A stretch of DNA of 64,000 bases from Jejuia sp040720935 (GCF_040720935.1 NZ_JBFDAE010000009.1:62001-126000), one strand, 5' to 3'; numbered from the stretch's first letter, positions 23,722-33,230 are shown. Made by a program: numbers and translations. Notes: generated by a model from the sequence alone, not told the origin.

Positions 23722-26019
23722 ATGAAACATCTTCTGCATTATTTTTTATCCGTTGTTTTTATCTCATCGGCCATGTATGCCCAAGACCCAGAACATCAAA
23801 CTCCAAAAAAGGGACATCAAAATACTAACAAATTTAGGCAGCTTTATGATGAGTTTTCAACGCCTAATATGTATAGAGCTGCTTCTGGCGCTCCAGGACA
23901 TGCCTATTATCAACAACAGGCAGATTATAAAATGGATATCGTTTTAGATGATAAAAACACAAAACTTTCAGGTTTTGAAACAATTACATACACTAACAAC
24001 TCTCCAGATGTTTTAAACTATTTATGGGTACAATTAGATCAAAATAAACGCGCTAAAGATTCTAAATCGCCATTAATTGAAAGCAGTTCTGTAACGCCAG
24101 TAATATCTCCAAAAGAGTTTGTAAATGACTTCGTAAGGGAATCGTTTGATGGCGGATTTCATATTCAAGAAGTTAAAGATGCCAACGGAAATGCGTTATC
24201 ACATATGATTAACCGTACCATGATGCGTGTGGAATTACCAAAACCATTAGCAAGTGGCGATAAGTTTTCGTTCTCAATAAAATGGTGGTATAACATTAAC
24301 GATCATGTCATTAAAAGAGATCGCTCTGGTTACGAATATTTTCCAAAAGACGGAAACCGCGCTTATGTCATTGCACAGTTTTTTCCAAGAATGGCGGTTT
24401 ATAGCGATGTTGAAGGTTGGCAAAATTCCCAGTTTTGGGGGCGTGATGAGTTTGCCTTACCATTTGGAGATTACGAAGTTAACATTACCGTTCCAGCAGA
24501 CCATATTTTGGATGGCACAGGTAAATTAACCAATAGAAAAGAAGTGTTTTCCAAAACCATGTTGGAGCGTTATGAAAAAGCCAAAAAATCTTATGATGAA
24601 CCGATTTTTATTGTAACACAAGAAGAAGCCGAAGCTGCAGAAAAAGAGTTTTCGAATAAAACAAAAACATGGAAATTAAAAGCCGAAAACGTACGCGATT
24701 TTGGGTTTGCGTCATCAAGAAAATTTATTTGGGATATGATGGCCGTAAAAATTGGAGATAAAGATGTTATGGCGGCATCTATGTACCCAAAAGAAGGTAA
24801 TCCGTTATGGGAAGACTGGTCCACCAAAGCTGTAGCGAGTACTTTAAAAACATATTCACGAATGACCTTTGATTATCCATACCATAAGGCTATTTCGGTT
24901 CATGCCAAAAATCAAGGTATGGAATATCCTATGATTTGTTGGAATTATGGTCGCCCCAAGGAAGATGGCACATATAGCGACCGTGTAAAGTACGGAATGC
25001 TGGGAGTGATTATCCACGAAATTGGGCATAATTTCTTCCCAATGATCGTGAATAGTGATGAGCGCCAATGGGCTTGGATGGATGAAGGCTTAAATACATT
25101 TTTAGAATACCTGTCCCAATTAGAATTTGGAGAAGCCTATCCAGAAGCTTTATCTCCACAACACGATACATATCCAGTAGATCGTGGCCCAGCACGTTTA
25201 ATTGTGCCTTATATGAGTGGAAATCAAGATAAAATTGCCCCCATAATGACCAAAGGTCTCAATGTATATCAACTTGGTAATAATGCCTATGGAAAGCCAG
25301 CAACAGCATTAAATATTTTAAGAGAAACGGTAATGGGGCGAGAGCTGTTCGATTATGCATTTAAAGAATATGCCAACAGATGGAAATTTAAGCACCCAAC
25401 ACCAGAAGATTTCTTTAGAACCATGGAAGACGCATCAGCTGTAGATTTAGATTGGTTTTGGAGAGGTTGGTTCTACACTACCGATTGGGTAGATATTGGT
25501 ATCAAGGACGTGAAAAAATTCCATGTATTGTCAAATACATTTATTGAAAAATTGATGAAAGAAAAAGGTCTTGAAAAGAGTCAATTAAGACCATTAGTTT
25601 ATATGGTTGATGAAAGTAGCGAGGATTTTGAAGCATCGATGAAAGACCAAAACACATTAGAAGCGTTTTCAGTAAAGGAATATGTGATGGATAATTTTAC
25701 CGAGCAAGAGCGCCAAAACATTAAAAACCCCAAGTATTTTTATAATATTACTTTCGAAAAGCCAGGAGGGTTGGTGATGCCAATTATAGTAGAATATACC
25801 TATGCAGATGGCTCAAAAAAATTGGAGACCTATCCAGCTCAGATCTGGAGGTTTAATGATAATGAAGTCACCAAAGCAATAGCAAGTGATAAAGAAATAG
25901 TGCACATAACATTAGACCCAAATTTAGAAACTGCCGATGTAGATACAGCAAACAACTCATGGCCAAAGAAGGTTGTGCAAGGAGAGTTCGAAAAATTCAA
26001 AGAAAAGGTAAAAGGATAA
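23722..26019 (+). CDS. M1-family metallopeptidase (aminopeptidase N-like)
   Basis: This is a 765-residue exported zinc peptidase with a signal peptide (1-20, ending AMYAQ). The zinc motif is VIIHEIGHNFFPMIVNSDER (near residue 431), with the second ligand Glu in WMDEGLNTFLEY (near 455), so the HExxH-x18-E pattern is complete. The usual GAMEN substrate motif is replaced by GMEYPMICW (near 395), as in several Bacteroidota M1 proteins. The N-terminal ~300 residues form the M1 beta-saddle. Downstream is a terminator. It probably degrades peptides in the periplasm. Confidence 0.92.
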   Translation: MKHLLHYFLSVVFISSAMYAQDPEHQTPKKGHQNTNKFRQLYDEFSTPNMYRAASGAPGHAYYQQQADYKMDIVLDDKNTKLSGFETITYTNNSPDVLNYLWVQLDQNKRAKDSKSPLIESSSVTPVISPKEFVNDFVRESFDGGFHIQEVKDANGNALSHMINRTMMRVELPKPLASGDKFSFSIKWWYNINDHVIKRDRSGYEYFPKDGNRAYVIAQFFPRMAVYSDVEGWQNSQFWGRDEFALPFGDYEVNITVPADHILDGTGKLTNRKEVFSKTMLERYEKAKKSYDEPIFIVTQEEAEAAEKEFSNKTKTWKLKAENVRDFGFASSRKFIWDMMAVKIGDKDVMAASMYPKEGNPLWEDWSTKAVASTLKTYSRMTFDYPYHKAISVHAKNQGMEYPMICWNYGRPKEDGTYSDRVKYGMLGVIIHEIGHNFFPMIVNSDERQWAWMDEGLNTFLEYLSQLEFGEAYPEALSPQHDTYPVDRGPARLIVPYMSGNQDKIAPIMTKGLNVYQLGNNAYGKPATALNILRETVMGRELFDYAFKEYANRWKFKHPTPEDFFRTMEDASAVDLDWFWRGWFYTTDWVDIGIKDVKKFHVLSNTFIEKLMKEKGLEKSQLRPLVYMVDESSEDFEASMKDQNTLEAFSVKEYVMDNFTEQERQNIKNPKYFYNITFEKPGGLVMPIIVEYTYADGSKKLETYPAQIWRFNDNEVTKAIASDKEIVHITLDPNLETADVDTANNSWPKKVVQGEFEKFKEKVKG

Positions 26020-26036
26020 AAATTATGTTTTATTAT

Positions 26037-26068
26037 AAGCCGTTTTTTAAAATCGGCTTTTTTTTATT
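26037..26068 (+). terminator. rho-independent terminator
   Basis: AAGCCG and CGGCTT with AT-rich extension of the stem, then eight T. It ends the M1 peptidase transcript just upstream of the promoter of the tatA-type gene. Confidence 0.8.
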
Positions 26069-26085
26069 CTAACAAAACAAGTCAC

Positions 26086-26093
26086 TATATTTG
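26086..26093 (+). promoter_or_regulatory. -7 promoter box before tatA-type gene
   Basis: TATATTTG matches TAnnTTTG. It ends only 4 bases before the GTG start at 26098, so the mRNA would be leaderless or nearly so if that start is right. Confidence 0.5.
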
Positions 26094-26097
26094 TACT

Positions 26098-26385
26098 GTG
26101 ATACATCAAGCAACATTCTTATTTATCAGCGGTGGCGAAATAGCTTTTATACTATTTATTGCCATCATGGTTTTTGGTGCCGATAAACTGCCCGAAATAG
26201 CTCGTGGTCTTGGAAAAGGCATGCGCACACTCAAGGATGCCACCAACGATATTAAACACGAAATCACCAAAACTGCCGAAAATCATGGCATGGACACTAG
26301 CATCACCAAAGATGTTAAAAAAGAAATTGATAAAGTAAAAGATGATATCGAAGACTTTACTGGATCGGTGAAACGCAAATTTTAG
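26098..26385 (+). CDS. tatA: TatA/TatE-type twin-arginine translocase subunit
   Basis: This 95-residue protein starts at a GTG codon. A transmembrane helix (residues ~10-25, GEIAFILFIAIMVFGADKL) is followed by PEIARGLGKGMRTLKDATND, the hallmark hinge and amphipathic helix of TatA/TatB. A charged Lys/Asp/Glu-rich C-terminus follows. Length and the FGADKLPE motif fit TatA rather than TatB. It assembles into the pore for folded Tat substrates. TatC is not in the window. Confidence 0.9.
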   Translation: MIHQATFLFISGGEIAFILFIAIMVFGADKLPEIARGLGKGMRTLKDATNDIKHEITKTAENHGMDTSITKDVKKEIDKVKDDIEDFTGSVKRKF

Positions 26386-26501
26386 AGTTTGTTTTCTTAC
26401 ACATTTAGTTATTTACCTGAAATATAGTTCTTTTCAGCGATTATTTCACTATTATTACGAAATGTAAATAATTTGTTAGTCCCTAACCTAACTTAATAAA
26501 C

Positions 26502-28775
26502 ATGAAAATAAACCTGCTCATATGTTTTCTGTCTATATCTATATTGGCGAGTAGCCAAAGAGATAGAGGAGTTATCAAAGATATTGATAACTTGAATTCT
26601 TCCGCTTTAAAACATTATAACGATAACCAAATTGCTAAATCTTTTAATGAATTTAGTAGGTCTAAAGTATTGTCAGATTCTATACAAGATGTTTACGGTA
26701 ATGCAGTTGCTAACTACAATTTAGGCAATATTTACAATGTAATGCAAAACAAGGAGTCTGCGGTAAGTTGCTACTATTCAGCTTTAGAGTCGTCAAAAAA
26801 CATTGGGGATAATTATTTGATATCAAAGACTTATTTAGGTTTAGGACAGTTATATAAAAATAAAGGCGCATTTAAAAAAGCTGTTTTTTATTTTGAAGAA
26901 GCATTAAAACACAAAACTTCTAAAAACGATGATGCTCTTAATAAAAAAGACGAGAAGAAATTACAATTTATAGTATTAAAAATTAAAATAAACCTAGCTG
27001 AGGTATTGCTAAAAACAAATGAGCCAGACAAGGCTTTGCTTGCATTAACTAGTGCAAAAGAATACGTGAAGAACAATAATGTAGATTCTTACACCAAGGG
27101 GTATTTTAATTATGTTTATGGACTTTATTTTGATTCTAAAGGCAGTCAAAATGATGCTATTCTAAAGTTTAAAAACACAATCTCTGTTTTAGGAACGAAG
27201 CAGCAAAAAAGAAATTTGATGCTTTTAAGTAAAACTCATAAGCAATTATCCAAACTTCATTCTGACATGGGAAATAGTGATGAAGCTTATTCAAACTTAT
27301 TAAAACATAATAACTATAAAAAAGCACATATAAATAAGGAAAAAATTAATCAAGATATTCTTGCCAAGTCTAAATTTATTATTGCCGACTATAAGTTTGA
27401 TGCAGATTTTGCTAATTATAAAAGACTTCAGCAAATAGAAATGACCCAGGAAACAAGGAAAATTAATGTAATTATATCAATCATATTGTTTTTGCTTTTT
27501 TTAACCCTGGTTACTTTAGTTGTTAGTTATGTTTCAAAAAAGAAACTGAGCAATGCATTGAAAATAAAAAATGAAGAATTGGAAATTGCCAAGGATAAAG
27601 CCTTGAAAACATCAGAATTAAAGTCGAAATTTATTTCTAGTGTAACCCACGAATTAAGAACTCCGCTATACGGTGTGGTTGGTATAGCATCATTATTGCT
27701 TGACGATACCAAGAATTTTAATAAAACAGAAATTAAATATTTAAAGTCTCTAAAATATTCTAGTGATTATCTTTTAAACCTTGTAAACGATATTTTACAA
27801 GTCAATAAAATTGAAGCTCAAAAAATAGAACTCAAAAATGTATCCGTAAATTTAAAATCCTTGATTTATCAAATTGTGGATTCATTCGAATATAGATTGC
27901 AAGAAACCAACAATAAAATTAAAGTATCAATTGCAGATGCTATCCCCGAAAACATAAGATGCGATAAAGTGAGGCTATCTCAAGTTTTAATTAATTTAAT
28001 AGGAAACAGTATTAAGTTTACGGAAAGCGGAGAAATCAACATAAGAATTAAATTATTGACCTTAGAGGCTGATAAGGTTAATTTTCGATTTGAAATAGAA
28101 GATACAGGTGTGGGAATACCAAAAGAAAAATTCAGTACAATTTTTGATAATTTTTCTCAATTAAGCAATGAAAATAATGTTAAATATCAAGGCACAGGTT
28201 TAGGACTTTCAATAACAAAAAATATTTTAGAATTATTCGGAAGCGAAATCGAGCTGGAAAGTAAAATTGGAGTAGGGACTAAATTTAGTTTTAACATCAA
28301 TTCTGAAATTGATAAAACTAAAAAACCTCAAAGAATATGTAATGATAATATTAGTTGTGTAAACTCTAAAAAAGGAAAAAAACATAAAATATTAATTGCT
28401 GAGGACAATAAAATCAACCAGATTGTAACCAAAAATTTATTGATGAATCAGGGGTATTACTGTGAGATAGTTGATAATGGTTTAAAAGCAGTTGATTGTA
28501 TAAAAGAGAATGATTTTGATCTTGTATTAATGGACATTAATATGCCGATTATGAATGGTAGTGAAGCCACTAAGATTATTAGGGGATTTAATAAAATAGT
28601 GCCAATTATAGCGTTAACCGCCGCAGACATTGAAACCTTTAGACAAGATTATAAAAATGTAGGTTTTAATGATGTTATTACGAAGCCTTTTGACAATCAT
28701 GAATTTTTCCAGACTATAGAAACGCATATTCAAAAGGCAAACGAAAATAATATTGAGTTAGTTATTGCCTCTTGA
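26502..28775 (+). CDS. hybrid sensor histidine kinase with TPR sensor
   Basis: This is a 757-residue membrane-bound kinase. A signal peptide (1-18) is followed by TPR-type helices (~40-290) on the outer side, and a transmembrane helix (~322-346) leads to the kinase. The HisKA box is KFISSVTHELRTPLYGVVG with the phospho-acceptor His near residue 384. HATPase motifs are NLIGNSIKFTESG (N box, ~501), EDTGVGIPKE (G1) and GTGLGLSI (G2). A C-terminal receiver has EDN, LMDINMP (phospho-Asp near 679), LTAAD and TKPF. There is no DNA-binding domain, so the phosphate must pass to an Hpt or another partner. Confidence 0.93.
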   Translation: MKINLLICFLSISILASSQRDRGVIKDIDNLNSSALKHYNDNQIAKSFNEFSRSKVLSDSIQDVYGNAVANYNLGNIYNVMQNKESAVSCYYSALESSKNIGDNYLISKTYLGLGQLYKNKGAFKKAVFYFEEALKHKTSKNDDALNKKDEKKLQFIVLKIKINLAEVLLKTNEPDKALLALTSAKEYVKNNNVDSYTKGYFNYVYGLYFDSKGSQNDAILKFKNTISVLGTKQQKRNLMLLSKTHKQLSKLHSDMGNSDEAYSNLLKHNNYKKAHINKEKINQDILAKSKFIIADYKFDADFANYKRLQQIEMTQETRKINVIISIILFLLFLTLVTLVVSYVSKKKLSNALKIKNEELEIAKDKALKTSELKSKFISSVTHELRTPLYGVVGIASLLLDDTKNFNKTEIKYLKSLKYSSDYLLNLVNDILQVNKIEAQKIELKNVSVNLKSLIYQIVDSFEYRLQETNNKIKVSIADAIPENIRCDKVRLSQVLINLIGNSIKFTESGEINIRIKLLTLEADKVNFRFEIEDTGVGIPKEKFSTIFDNFSQLSNENNVKYQGTGLGLSITKNILELFGSEIELESKIGVGTKFSFNINSEIDKTKKPQRICNDNISCVNSKKGKKHKILIAEDNKINQIVTKNLLMNQGYYCEIVDNGLKAVDCIKENDFDLVLMDINMPIMNGSEATKIIRGFNKIVPIIALTAADIETFRQDYKNVGFNDVITKPFDNHEFFQTIETHIQKANENNIELVIAS

Positions 28776-28863
28776 TTTTAGCGAATAGTTTTGTTTAGCC
28801 GCACCAATAAATATCAAATCAAAGGTTTTATCTAGTTTTGGTTTGATATAGGAAATTTTAGTT

Positions 28864-30132
28864 TTACTGCTTTAAAATTCCAAAAACAGCAGTTTCTTGA
28901 TCAGTCCAAATTTTAAAAATATACTTCCCGTTTGAAAAAGTGTTCATGTTTATTTTAAACATTTGAATGTTTTCATAACGTTTTGAAAGGATTTTTTTTC
29001 CGTACACATCAATGATCTCCACGTTTAAGTTGTCTTGCGGTTTGTTCAGATCAAAAGTAATAGTGCCATTAGAAGGATTTGGATAATATTTAATAATTTC
29101 AGAAAAAGAACTTTCTTTAAGGTTTAGCGTAACGTCGCAGGTTATGGCACCACTACCAGAGGTAGAACTACCATCGGGACAATTAATACATTCCATACTG
29201 CCCGAACTTGGTTGAAATGTTCCTACAGGACAATCTACACAGGATGCGCTTCCAGAAGTGCTAGAGAATTTTCCAGGAGGACAATCCTCACAATCGACAC
29301 TACCAATATTAGCCTGGAATTTGCCTGGGGCACATGCTATACATTCTGAACTTCCAAAAGTAGCAGCATATGTACCTTCAGCACAAGCTTGACATGCTGC
29401 ACTACCAGGGGTACTAGAGAATTCCCCGGGAGGACAAGCCTCACATTCGGTGCTTCCTTCGTTTGCTTGAAATCTCCCAGCGGGACAATCTATGCAGGAT
29501 GAGCTTCCAGAGGTGCTAGAGAATTTCCCTTGAGGACAATCCTCACAATCGACACTGCCAATATTAGCCTGAAATTTGCCCGGTGCACATGCTATACATT
29601 CTACGCTACCAGAAGTAGCTGCATAGTTGCCTTCAGCGCAAGCTTCGCATGAGGTACTTCCTTTATTTGCTTGGAATCTACCTGGTGGACATTCAGTACA
29701 TGCTACACTACCTACAGAATCGGAAAAACTGCCTTCAGAACATTCAACACATTCAGTACTTTCCTCGTTAGCTTGAAACCTGCCAGCGGGACAAAGCGTG
29801 CATGCTACACTACCGGTAAGGTTAGAGAAACTTCCTGGGGGACAATTAACACATTCGGTACTGCCTTCGTTTGCTTGAAACCTTCCCGCAGGACAATCTA
29901 TACAAAACTCACTCCCAGAAACAGAAGAAAACTTTCCAGCCGCACAGTTTATTGGTGCTGTAATATTTCCACCGGGGCTATAAGTGCCTGCCGGTGCTTT
30001 AACATATTGACAAATATCTGTGTCTATATATTCGCCTGGGGGCGCATTGTTTAAAGCGCATTGGGCATGATTTAATGTTGGGTATAAAGCAAAAACTAAT
30101 AGGGCAAGACAAAGGGTGGTTAGGTTTTTCAT
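28864..30132 (-). CDS. T9SS-secreted protein with Cys-rich ephrin-receptor-like repeats
   Basis: This is a 422-residue secreted protein with a signal peptide (1-23, ending NHAQ). About ten Cys-rich repeats of ~24 residues run from ~50 to 340. Each has a C-x-x-C-P-x-G-x-F/Y core with QANxGSxxC or STSGSxxC variants, like the GCC2/GCC3 (ephrin-receptor-like) repeats of eukaryotic and bacterial surface proteins. The last ~80 residues are a T9SS type A sorting domain (IKYYPNPSNGTITFDLNKP, then VYGKKILSKRYENI). The DNA is repetitive at ~72-base periods because of the repeats. It is probably a disulfide-rich adhesin or matrix protein. Confidence 0.88.
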   Translation of the reverse strand: MKNLTTLCLALLVFALYPTLNHAQCALNNAPPGEYIDTDICQYVKAPAGTYSPGGNITAPINCAAGKFSSVSGSEFCIDCPAGRFQANEGSTECVNCPPGSFSNLTGSVACTLCPAGRFQANEESTECVECSEGSFSDSVGSVACTECPPGRFQANKGSTSCEACAEGNYAATSGSVECIACAPGKFQANIGSVDCEDCPQGKFSSTSGSSSCIDCPAGRFQANEGSTECEACPPGEFSSTPGSAACQACAEGTYAATFGSSECIACAPGKFQANIGSVDCEDCPPGKFSSTSGSASCVDCPVGTFQPSSGSMECINCPDGSSTSGSGAITCDVTLNLKESSFSEIIKYYPNPSNGTITFDLNKPQDNLNVEIIDVYGKKILSKRYENIQMFKINMNTFSNGKYIFKIWTDQETAVFGILKQ

Positions 30133-30182
30133 GGTTGGTTTTTAATAAAAATATGAAAAATCTAACAATAATATGTCTTTTT

Positions 30183-30827
30183 TTATACTTTCCTGCTTAT
30201 TGTTAAGCCATCCCTTATAGGCAAGAGAATGGTTTCCACACGTTTATCGTTTTTTAAAAGGGCGTTATATTCGATGAGAGCAGGGGTAGCAGTATCCTCT
30301 TTTTTAAAGGTGGTTTCTAAAACTTTGCCACTCCAGAGCACATTATCAGATAAAATAATACCGCCAACGTTTAGCTTGTCAATTACAATCTCAAAATAAT
30401 GAGAGTAATTCTCTTTATCAGCATCAATAAAAACCAAATCAAAAGTTTTATCCAACTTTGGAATAATATCTAAAGCATTCCCTAAGTGCTGAAAAATTTG
30501 ATGCCCATGTTCAGATTTATCAAAATATTTTCTTTGAAAATCAACTAATTCTTCATTAATATCAATAGTGTGTAATTCGCCATCAGCTTGCAAGCCTTCA
30601 GCTAAGCATAGTGCAGAATAACCGGTATAAGTCCCAATTTCCAAAATGTTTTTAGGGTTTGCCAATTTAGAAATCATGCTTAAAACACGCCCTTGATAAT
30701 GGCCGCTCAACATTCTGGGTTGTAGAATCTTTTGGTAAGTTTCTCTGGCTAATTGTTGTAATAATTCTGGTTCGTCTTCAGAATGTTTTACAACGTAATC
30801 ATCTATGTTTTCGGGAATAAAATGCAT
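30183..30827 (-). CDS. O-methyltransferase, class I (catechol/caffeoyl-CoA type)
   Basis: This 214-residue enzyme belongs to the small cation-dependent O-methyltransferases. It shows the SAM site NILEIGTYTGYSALCLAEGL (near residues 54-73), TIDINEELVDFQRKYF (near 88-103), LVFIDADKENYSHYFE (near 131-146) and GGIILSDNVLWSGKV (near 155-169). These Asp and Asn residues bind metal and catechol. The substrate may be catechol-like. It lies 23 bases after the kynurenine-operon amidohydrolase gene on the same strand; it might be co-transcribed, but it is a common stand-alone gene. Confidence 0.88.
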   Translation of the reverse strand: MHFIPENIDDYVVKHSEDEPELLQQLARETYQKILQPRMLSGHYQGRVLSMISKLANPKNILEIGTYTGYSALCLAEGLQADGELHTIDINEELVDFQRKYFDKSEHGHQIFQHLGNALDIIPKLDKTFDLVFIDADKENYSHYFEIVIDKLNVGGIILSDNVLWSGKVLETTFKKEDTATPALIEYNALLKNDKRVETILLPIRDGLTISRKV

Positions 30828-30850
30828 GATGGTTTAGATCTTCTTTTTTG

Positions 30851-31933
30851 TTAATTTAAAATTTTATGTATCAATTTTTCTTTGCCAATTTCATCATCCC
30901 CAAATAACCATTGCAACACATTATCTTCCCAAATAGCATCATATTCTTGTTTGGTAATAATTTTTCTTTCAATAGCTAAATCCAATAATTTTCCGGGATA
31001 AGAAGATTGTGGTTCACTTTCCATTTCTCCAAGTGGATAAGGATCGTCTAAGCCCATAAGCACTTGTTTAGCCCCATGGTTTCGTATCAATAATTCCAAA
31101 CCACCAGTATCATGTACCAAAGTGTCGAAAAAAATATTTTTATGCCCAACTGCTTTTCTTGGGTGGTGTTTGCCTTCAAATAAATCGGGCCTGCCATCAA
31201 AACCTTGAATGCGTCGTCCTAAATTAATTTGTGCCAATTGTCCGCCATGGGCAAAACAAGTGCGCATGTTCGGGAATTTATCTTGATAACCATTCAGCGT
31301 TAAAAAATGATAAGCATCACCACATTGTGCCAACATCCAAATTAAATGAAACCGCCATGATGTATTTTCTAAATTGATAAATTTTTCGCCATCATAAGGA
31401 TGAATTTCAACTGCCAAATTATATTTATCTGCCAATTCAAAAAGCGGTTCGTTTTCTTCGTCAAAAATACAACGCCATGTGCCAATAGTGTCCATATAAT
31501 GTGTTGGTAAACACAATAAACGCATGCCATGGGTTTCTACACAACGTTCAATTTCCCAACACGCACTTCTAATAAAACCGGGGTGCACCACAAAACCGCA
31601 GGTGAATTTACTAGGATGTTCATGCTGTATTTTAGCATTAAAATCATTCTGGAAACGCAACGCTTTTTTCATTTCTTCAACACGCAAACCATTGCCATAC
31701 AATTGAGATAAATTTAAAACCACCGCATGGTCGATCTTAAAGCGTTCCATCCATTCCAGTTTTTCATCAAGAAAAAAACTAGAATCCGTTACAGGGCGTT
31801 TCCAATCTTTTTGTAACATAAATTTTCTGTCCTTATCTACCCAAAAAATACCTTTTTCACGCATGAATTCTGGTATTTCCTCAGGATAAGGTAATAAATG
31901 CGAATGACCGTTTATACGAAGTTTGCGTTTCAT
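30851..31933 (-). CDS. ACMSD-like amidohydrolase
   Basis: This is a 360-residue TIM-barrel metal enzyme. The N-terminal HxH site is NGHSHLLP (near residues 8-15), followed by VEIHPYDGE (His near 177), CFAHGGQ (His near 229) and GLDDPYPLGE (Asp near 294), the set found in 2-amino-3-carboxymuconate semialdehyde decarboxylase (ACMSD). It follows 3-hydroxyanthranilate dioxygenase and a thioesterase, one base after the latter, so decarboxylation of the ring-cleavage product is the likely reaction. This would steer flux away from quinolinate/NAD and toward full oxidation. Confidence 0.8.
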   Translation of the reverse strand: MKRKLRINGHSHLLPYPEEIPEFMREKGIFWVDKDRKFMLQKDWKRPVTDSSFFLDEKLEWMERFKIDHAVVLNLSQLYGNGLRVEEMKKALRFQNDFNAKIQHEHPSKFTCGFVVHPGFIRSACWEIERCVETHGMRLLCLPTHYMDTIGTWRCIFDEENEPLFELADKYNLAVEIHPYDGEKFINLENTSWRFHLIWMLAQCGDAYHFLTLNGYQDKFPNMRTCFAHGGQLAQINLGRRIQGFDGRPDLFEGKHHPRKAVGHKNIFFDTLVHDTGGLELLIRNHGAKQVLMGLDDPYPLGEMESEPQSSYPGKLLDLAIERKIITKQEYDAIWEDNVLQWLFGDDEIGKEKLIHKILN

Positions 31934-32344
31934 TTATAGTGAATCAGGTTTTAAACAAATCATTGTGGCTTGCATTGTGGCAAATATGGTGTCATTTTCT
32001 GAATCAGTAACCGTGCTTTCACAAAAAACAAGTGTTTTTCCAGATTTTATAACTTTGCCGGTAGCTTTGATTTTTTTTGATTTGGCGGCTCTTATAAAAT
32101 TGATTTTAAACTCTACCGTAAGCACATCAGAACCTTTTGGCATTGTTGTTAATGCAGCATATCCACTAGCTACATCAGCAATGCTTGTTATGACGCCAGC
32201 ATGAAAAAAACCATGTTGTTGTGTTAGTGTTTCATTTAATTCACATTCAATAATGACAACACCTTTTTCAATTGAAACTAATTTTGCTCCAAGTTTGTTC
32301 ATAAAACCTTGTTTATAAAAACTCTTTTTTGCAGTTTCAATCAT
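31934..32344 (-). CDS. PaaI-type hotdog thioesterase
   Basis: This 136-residue hotdog-fold protein has the PaaI motif QHGFFHAGVITSIADVASGY (near residues 38-57; the Asp is catalytic) and typical strands GVVIIECELNETL and VLTVEFKINFIRAAKSKKI. It starts 12 bases after the 3-hydroxyanthranilate dioxygenase stop and ends directly before the amidohydrolase gene. PaaI-type enzymes hydrolyse acyl-CoA esters. A link to kynurenine breakdown is inferred from position only. Confidence 0.85.
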   Translation of the reverse strand: MIETAKKSFYKQGFMNKLGAKLVSIEKGVVIIECELNETLTQQHGFFHAGVITSIADVASGYAALTTMPKGSDVLTVEFKINFIRAAKSKKIKATGKVIKSGKTLVFCESTVTDSENDTIFATMQATMICLKPDSL

Positions 32345-32356
32345 ACGTAAACTAAG

Positions 32357-32881
32357 CTATATTTTTTTTGGTATTTGCATCACTTCGCCACAATTTGGGC
32401 AACTGCGTTTATCTTTGTCGCCATAGTACTTATCAAAAATTTTGGGCATATCCGTTTCTATATTGTCTAAAGTAAATTCTTCGCCATAGAGCTTCGTATT
32501 GCAATTTTCACAAAACCAGAGTAGTGCATCCTTCATGTCCTTTGGTCGTTTGTATTCTATTACCAAACCAACTGTATTGGGCCCTCTTTGTGGCGAATGT
32601 GGTACTTTTGGAGGTAATAAATAAATGTCACCTTCTTTAATGTGCACATCTTTAGGCGTGCCTTTATCAATTATTTTTAAAACGATATCGCCTTCAACTT
32701 GATAAAAAAACTCTGGGGTTTCGTTGTAATGATAATCCTTTCTATTATTTGGGCCACCAACAACCATCACGATAAAATCGGCATCTTTCCAAACTACTTT
32801 ATTGCCTACGGGAGGTTTTAAAAGGTGTCTGTTTTCTTCAATCCAAGCTTTAAAATTTATAGGAGATGTTAAATTGCTCAT
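32357..32881 (-). CDS. nbaC: 3-hydroxyanthranilate 3,4-dioxygenase
   Basis: This 174-residue cupin opens 3-hydroxyanthranilate to 2-amino-3-carboxymuconate semialdehyde. Fe ligands are in HYNETPEFFYQVEGD (His and Glu near residues 51-57) and LLPPKVPHSPQRG (His near 95). The C-terminal extension has a rubredoxin-like metal site, CENC (near 124) and CPNCG (near 164), as in bacterial family members. It is the fourth gene of the kynurenine operon. A GC-rich repeat lies between it and the SDR gene. Confidence 0.93.
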   Translation of the reverse strand: MSNLTSPINFKAWIEENRHLLKPPVGNKVVWKDADFIVMVVGGPNNRKDYHYNETPEFFYQVEGDIVLKIIDKGTPKDVHIKEGDIYLLPPKVPHSPQRGPNTVGLVIEYKRPKDMKDALLWFCENCNTKLYGEEFTLDNIETDMPKIFDKYYGDKDKRSCPNCGEVMQIPKKI

Positions 32882-32888
32882 GGTTAAA

Positions 32889-33230
32889 AGCCCCTCTTAA
32901 TCCCGATCTTGATCGGAAAACTCAAAACGGGGATTCGAGTTTGTGTTAAATAAAGTTTAAAAATAATTTAATACATCACAAAAATTAAAATATATATCTT
33001 AAGTTTTGATTGTCTATTAGCTTACAATCTTTAGTGTTTTTAGACTCTTCAGGTTTCATGTGCTGAACTTGTTTCAGTATCTAACTTGAAGGGTCTTATT
33101 CTCAGAAACATATCTGCGGTTCAATAAAGATTAAACTTTTTGTGGGTACTGAAAAAATTAAATTAAAGATAAGAAACATCTTAATACTACGCTAATTTCT
33201 CCCTCCGTTTTGGGAGGGCCGGGGAGGGCT
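32889..33230. repeat. AGCCC-ended GC-rich repeat element
   Basis: A 342-base intergenic stretch begins AGCCCCTCTTAATCCC and ends GGGCCGGGGAGGGCT, so AGCCC ends face outward as terminal inverted repeats. It shares the inner GATC-TGATC-GGAAAACTC block with the 114-base element at 34021-34134. Its last base overlaps the stop codon of the SDR gene and its other end lies 8 bases before the dioxygenase start. No gene is inside. Confidence 0.65.

Noticed and set aside
29140..29960. Regular ~72-base repeats that could suggest a CRISPR-like array or satellite
   Set aside because: They lie in frame in one ORF and encode Cys-rich protein repeats; there is no unique spacer between identical repeats and no cas gene.
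29671..30054. Plus-strand ORF opposite the Cys-rich repeat gene
   Set aside because: It repeats with the same 72-base period and has Thr-rich odd composition; it is a shadow.
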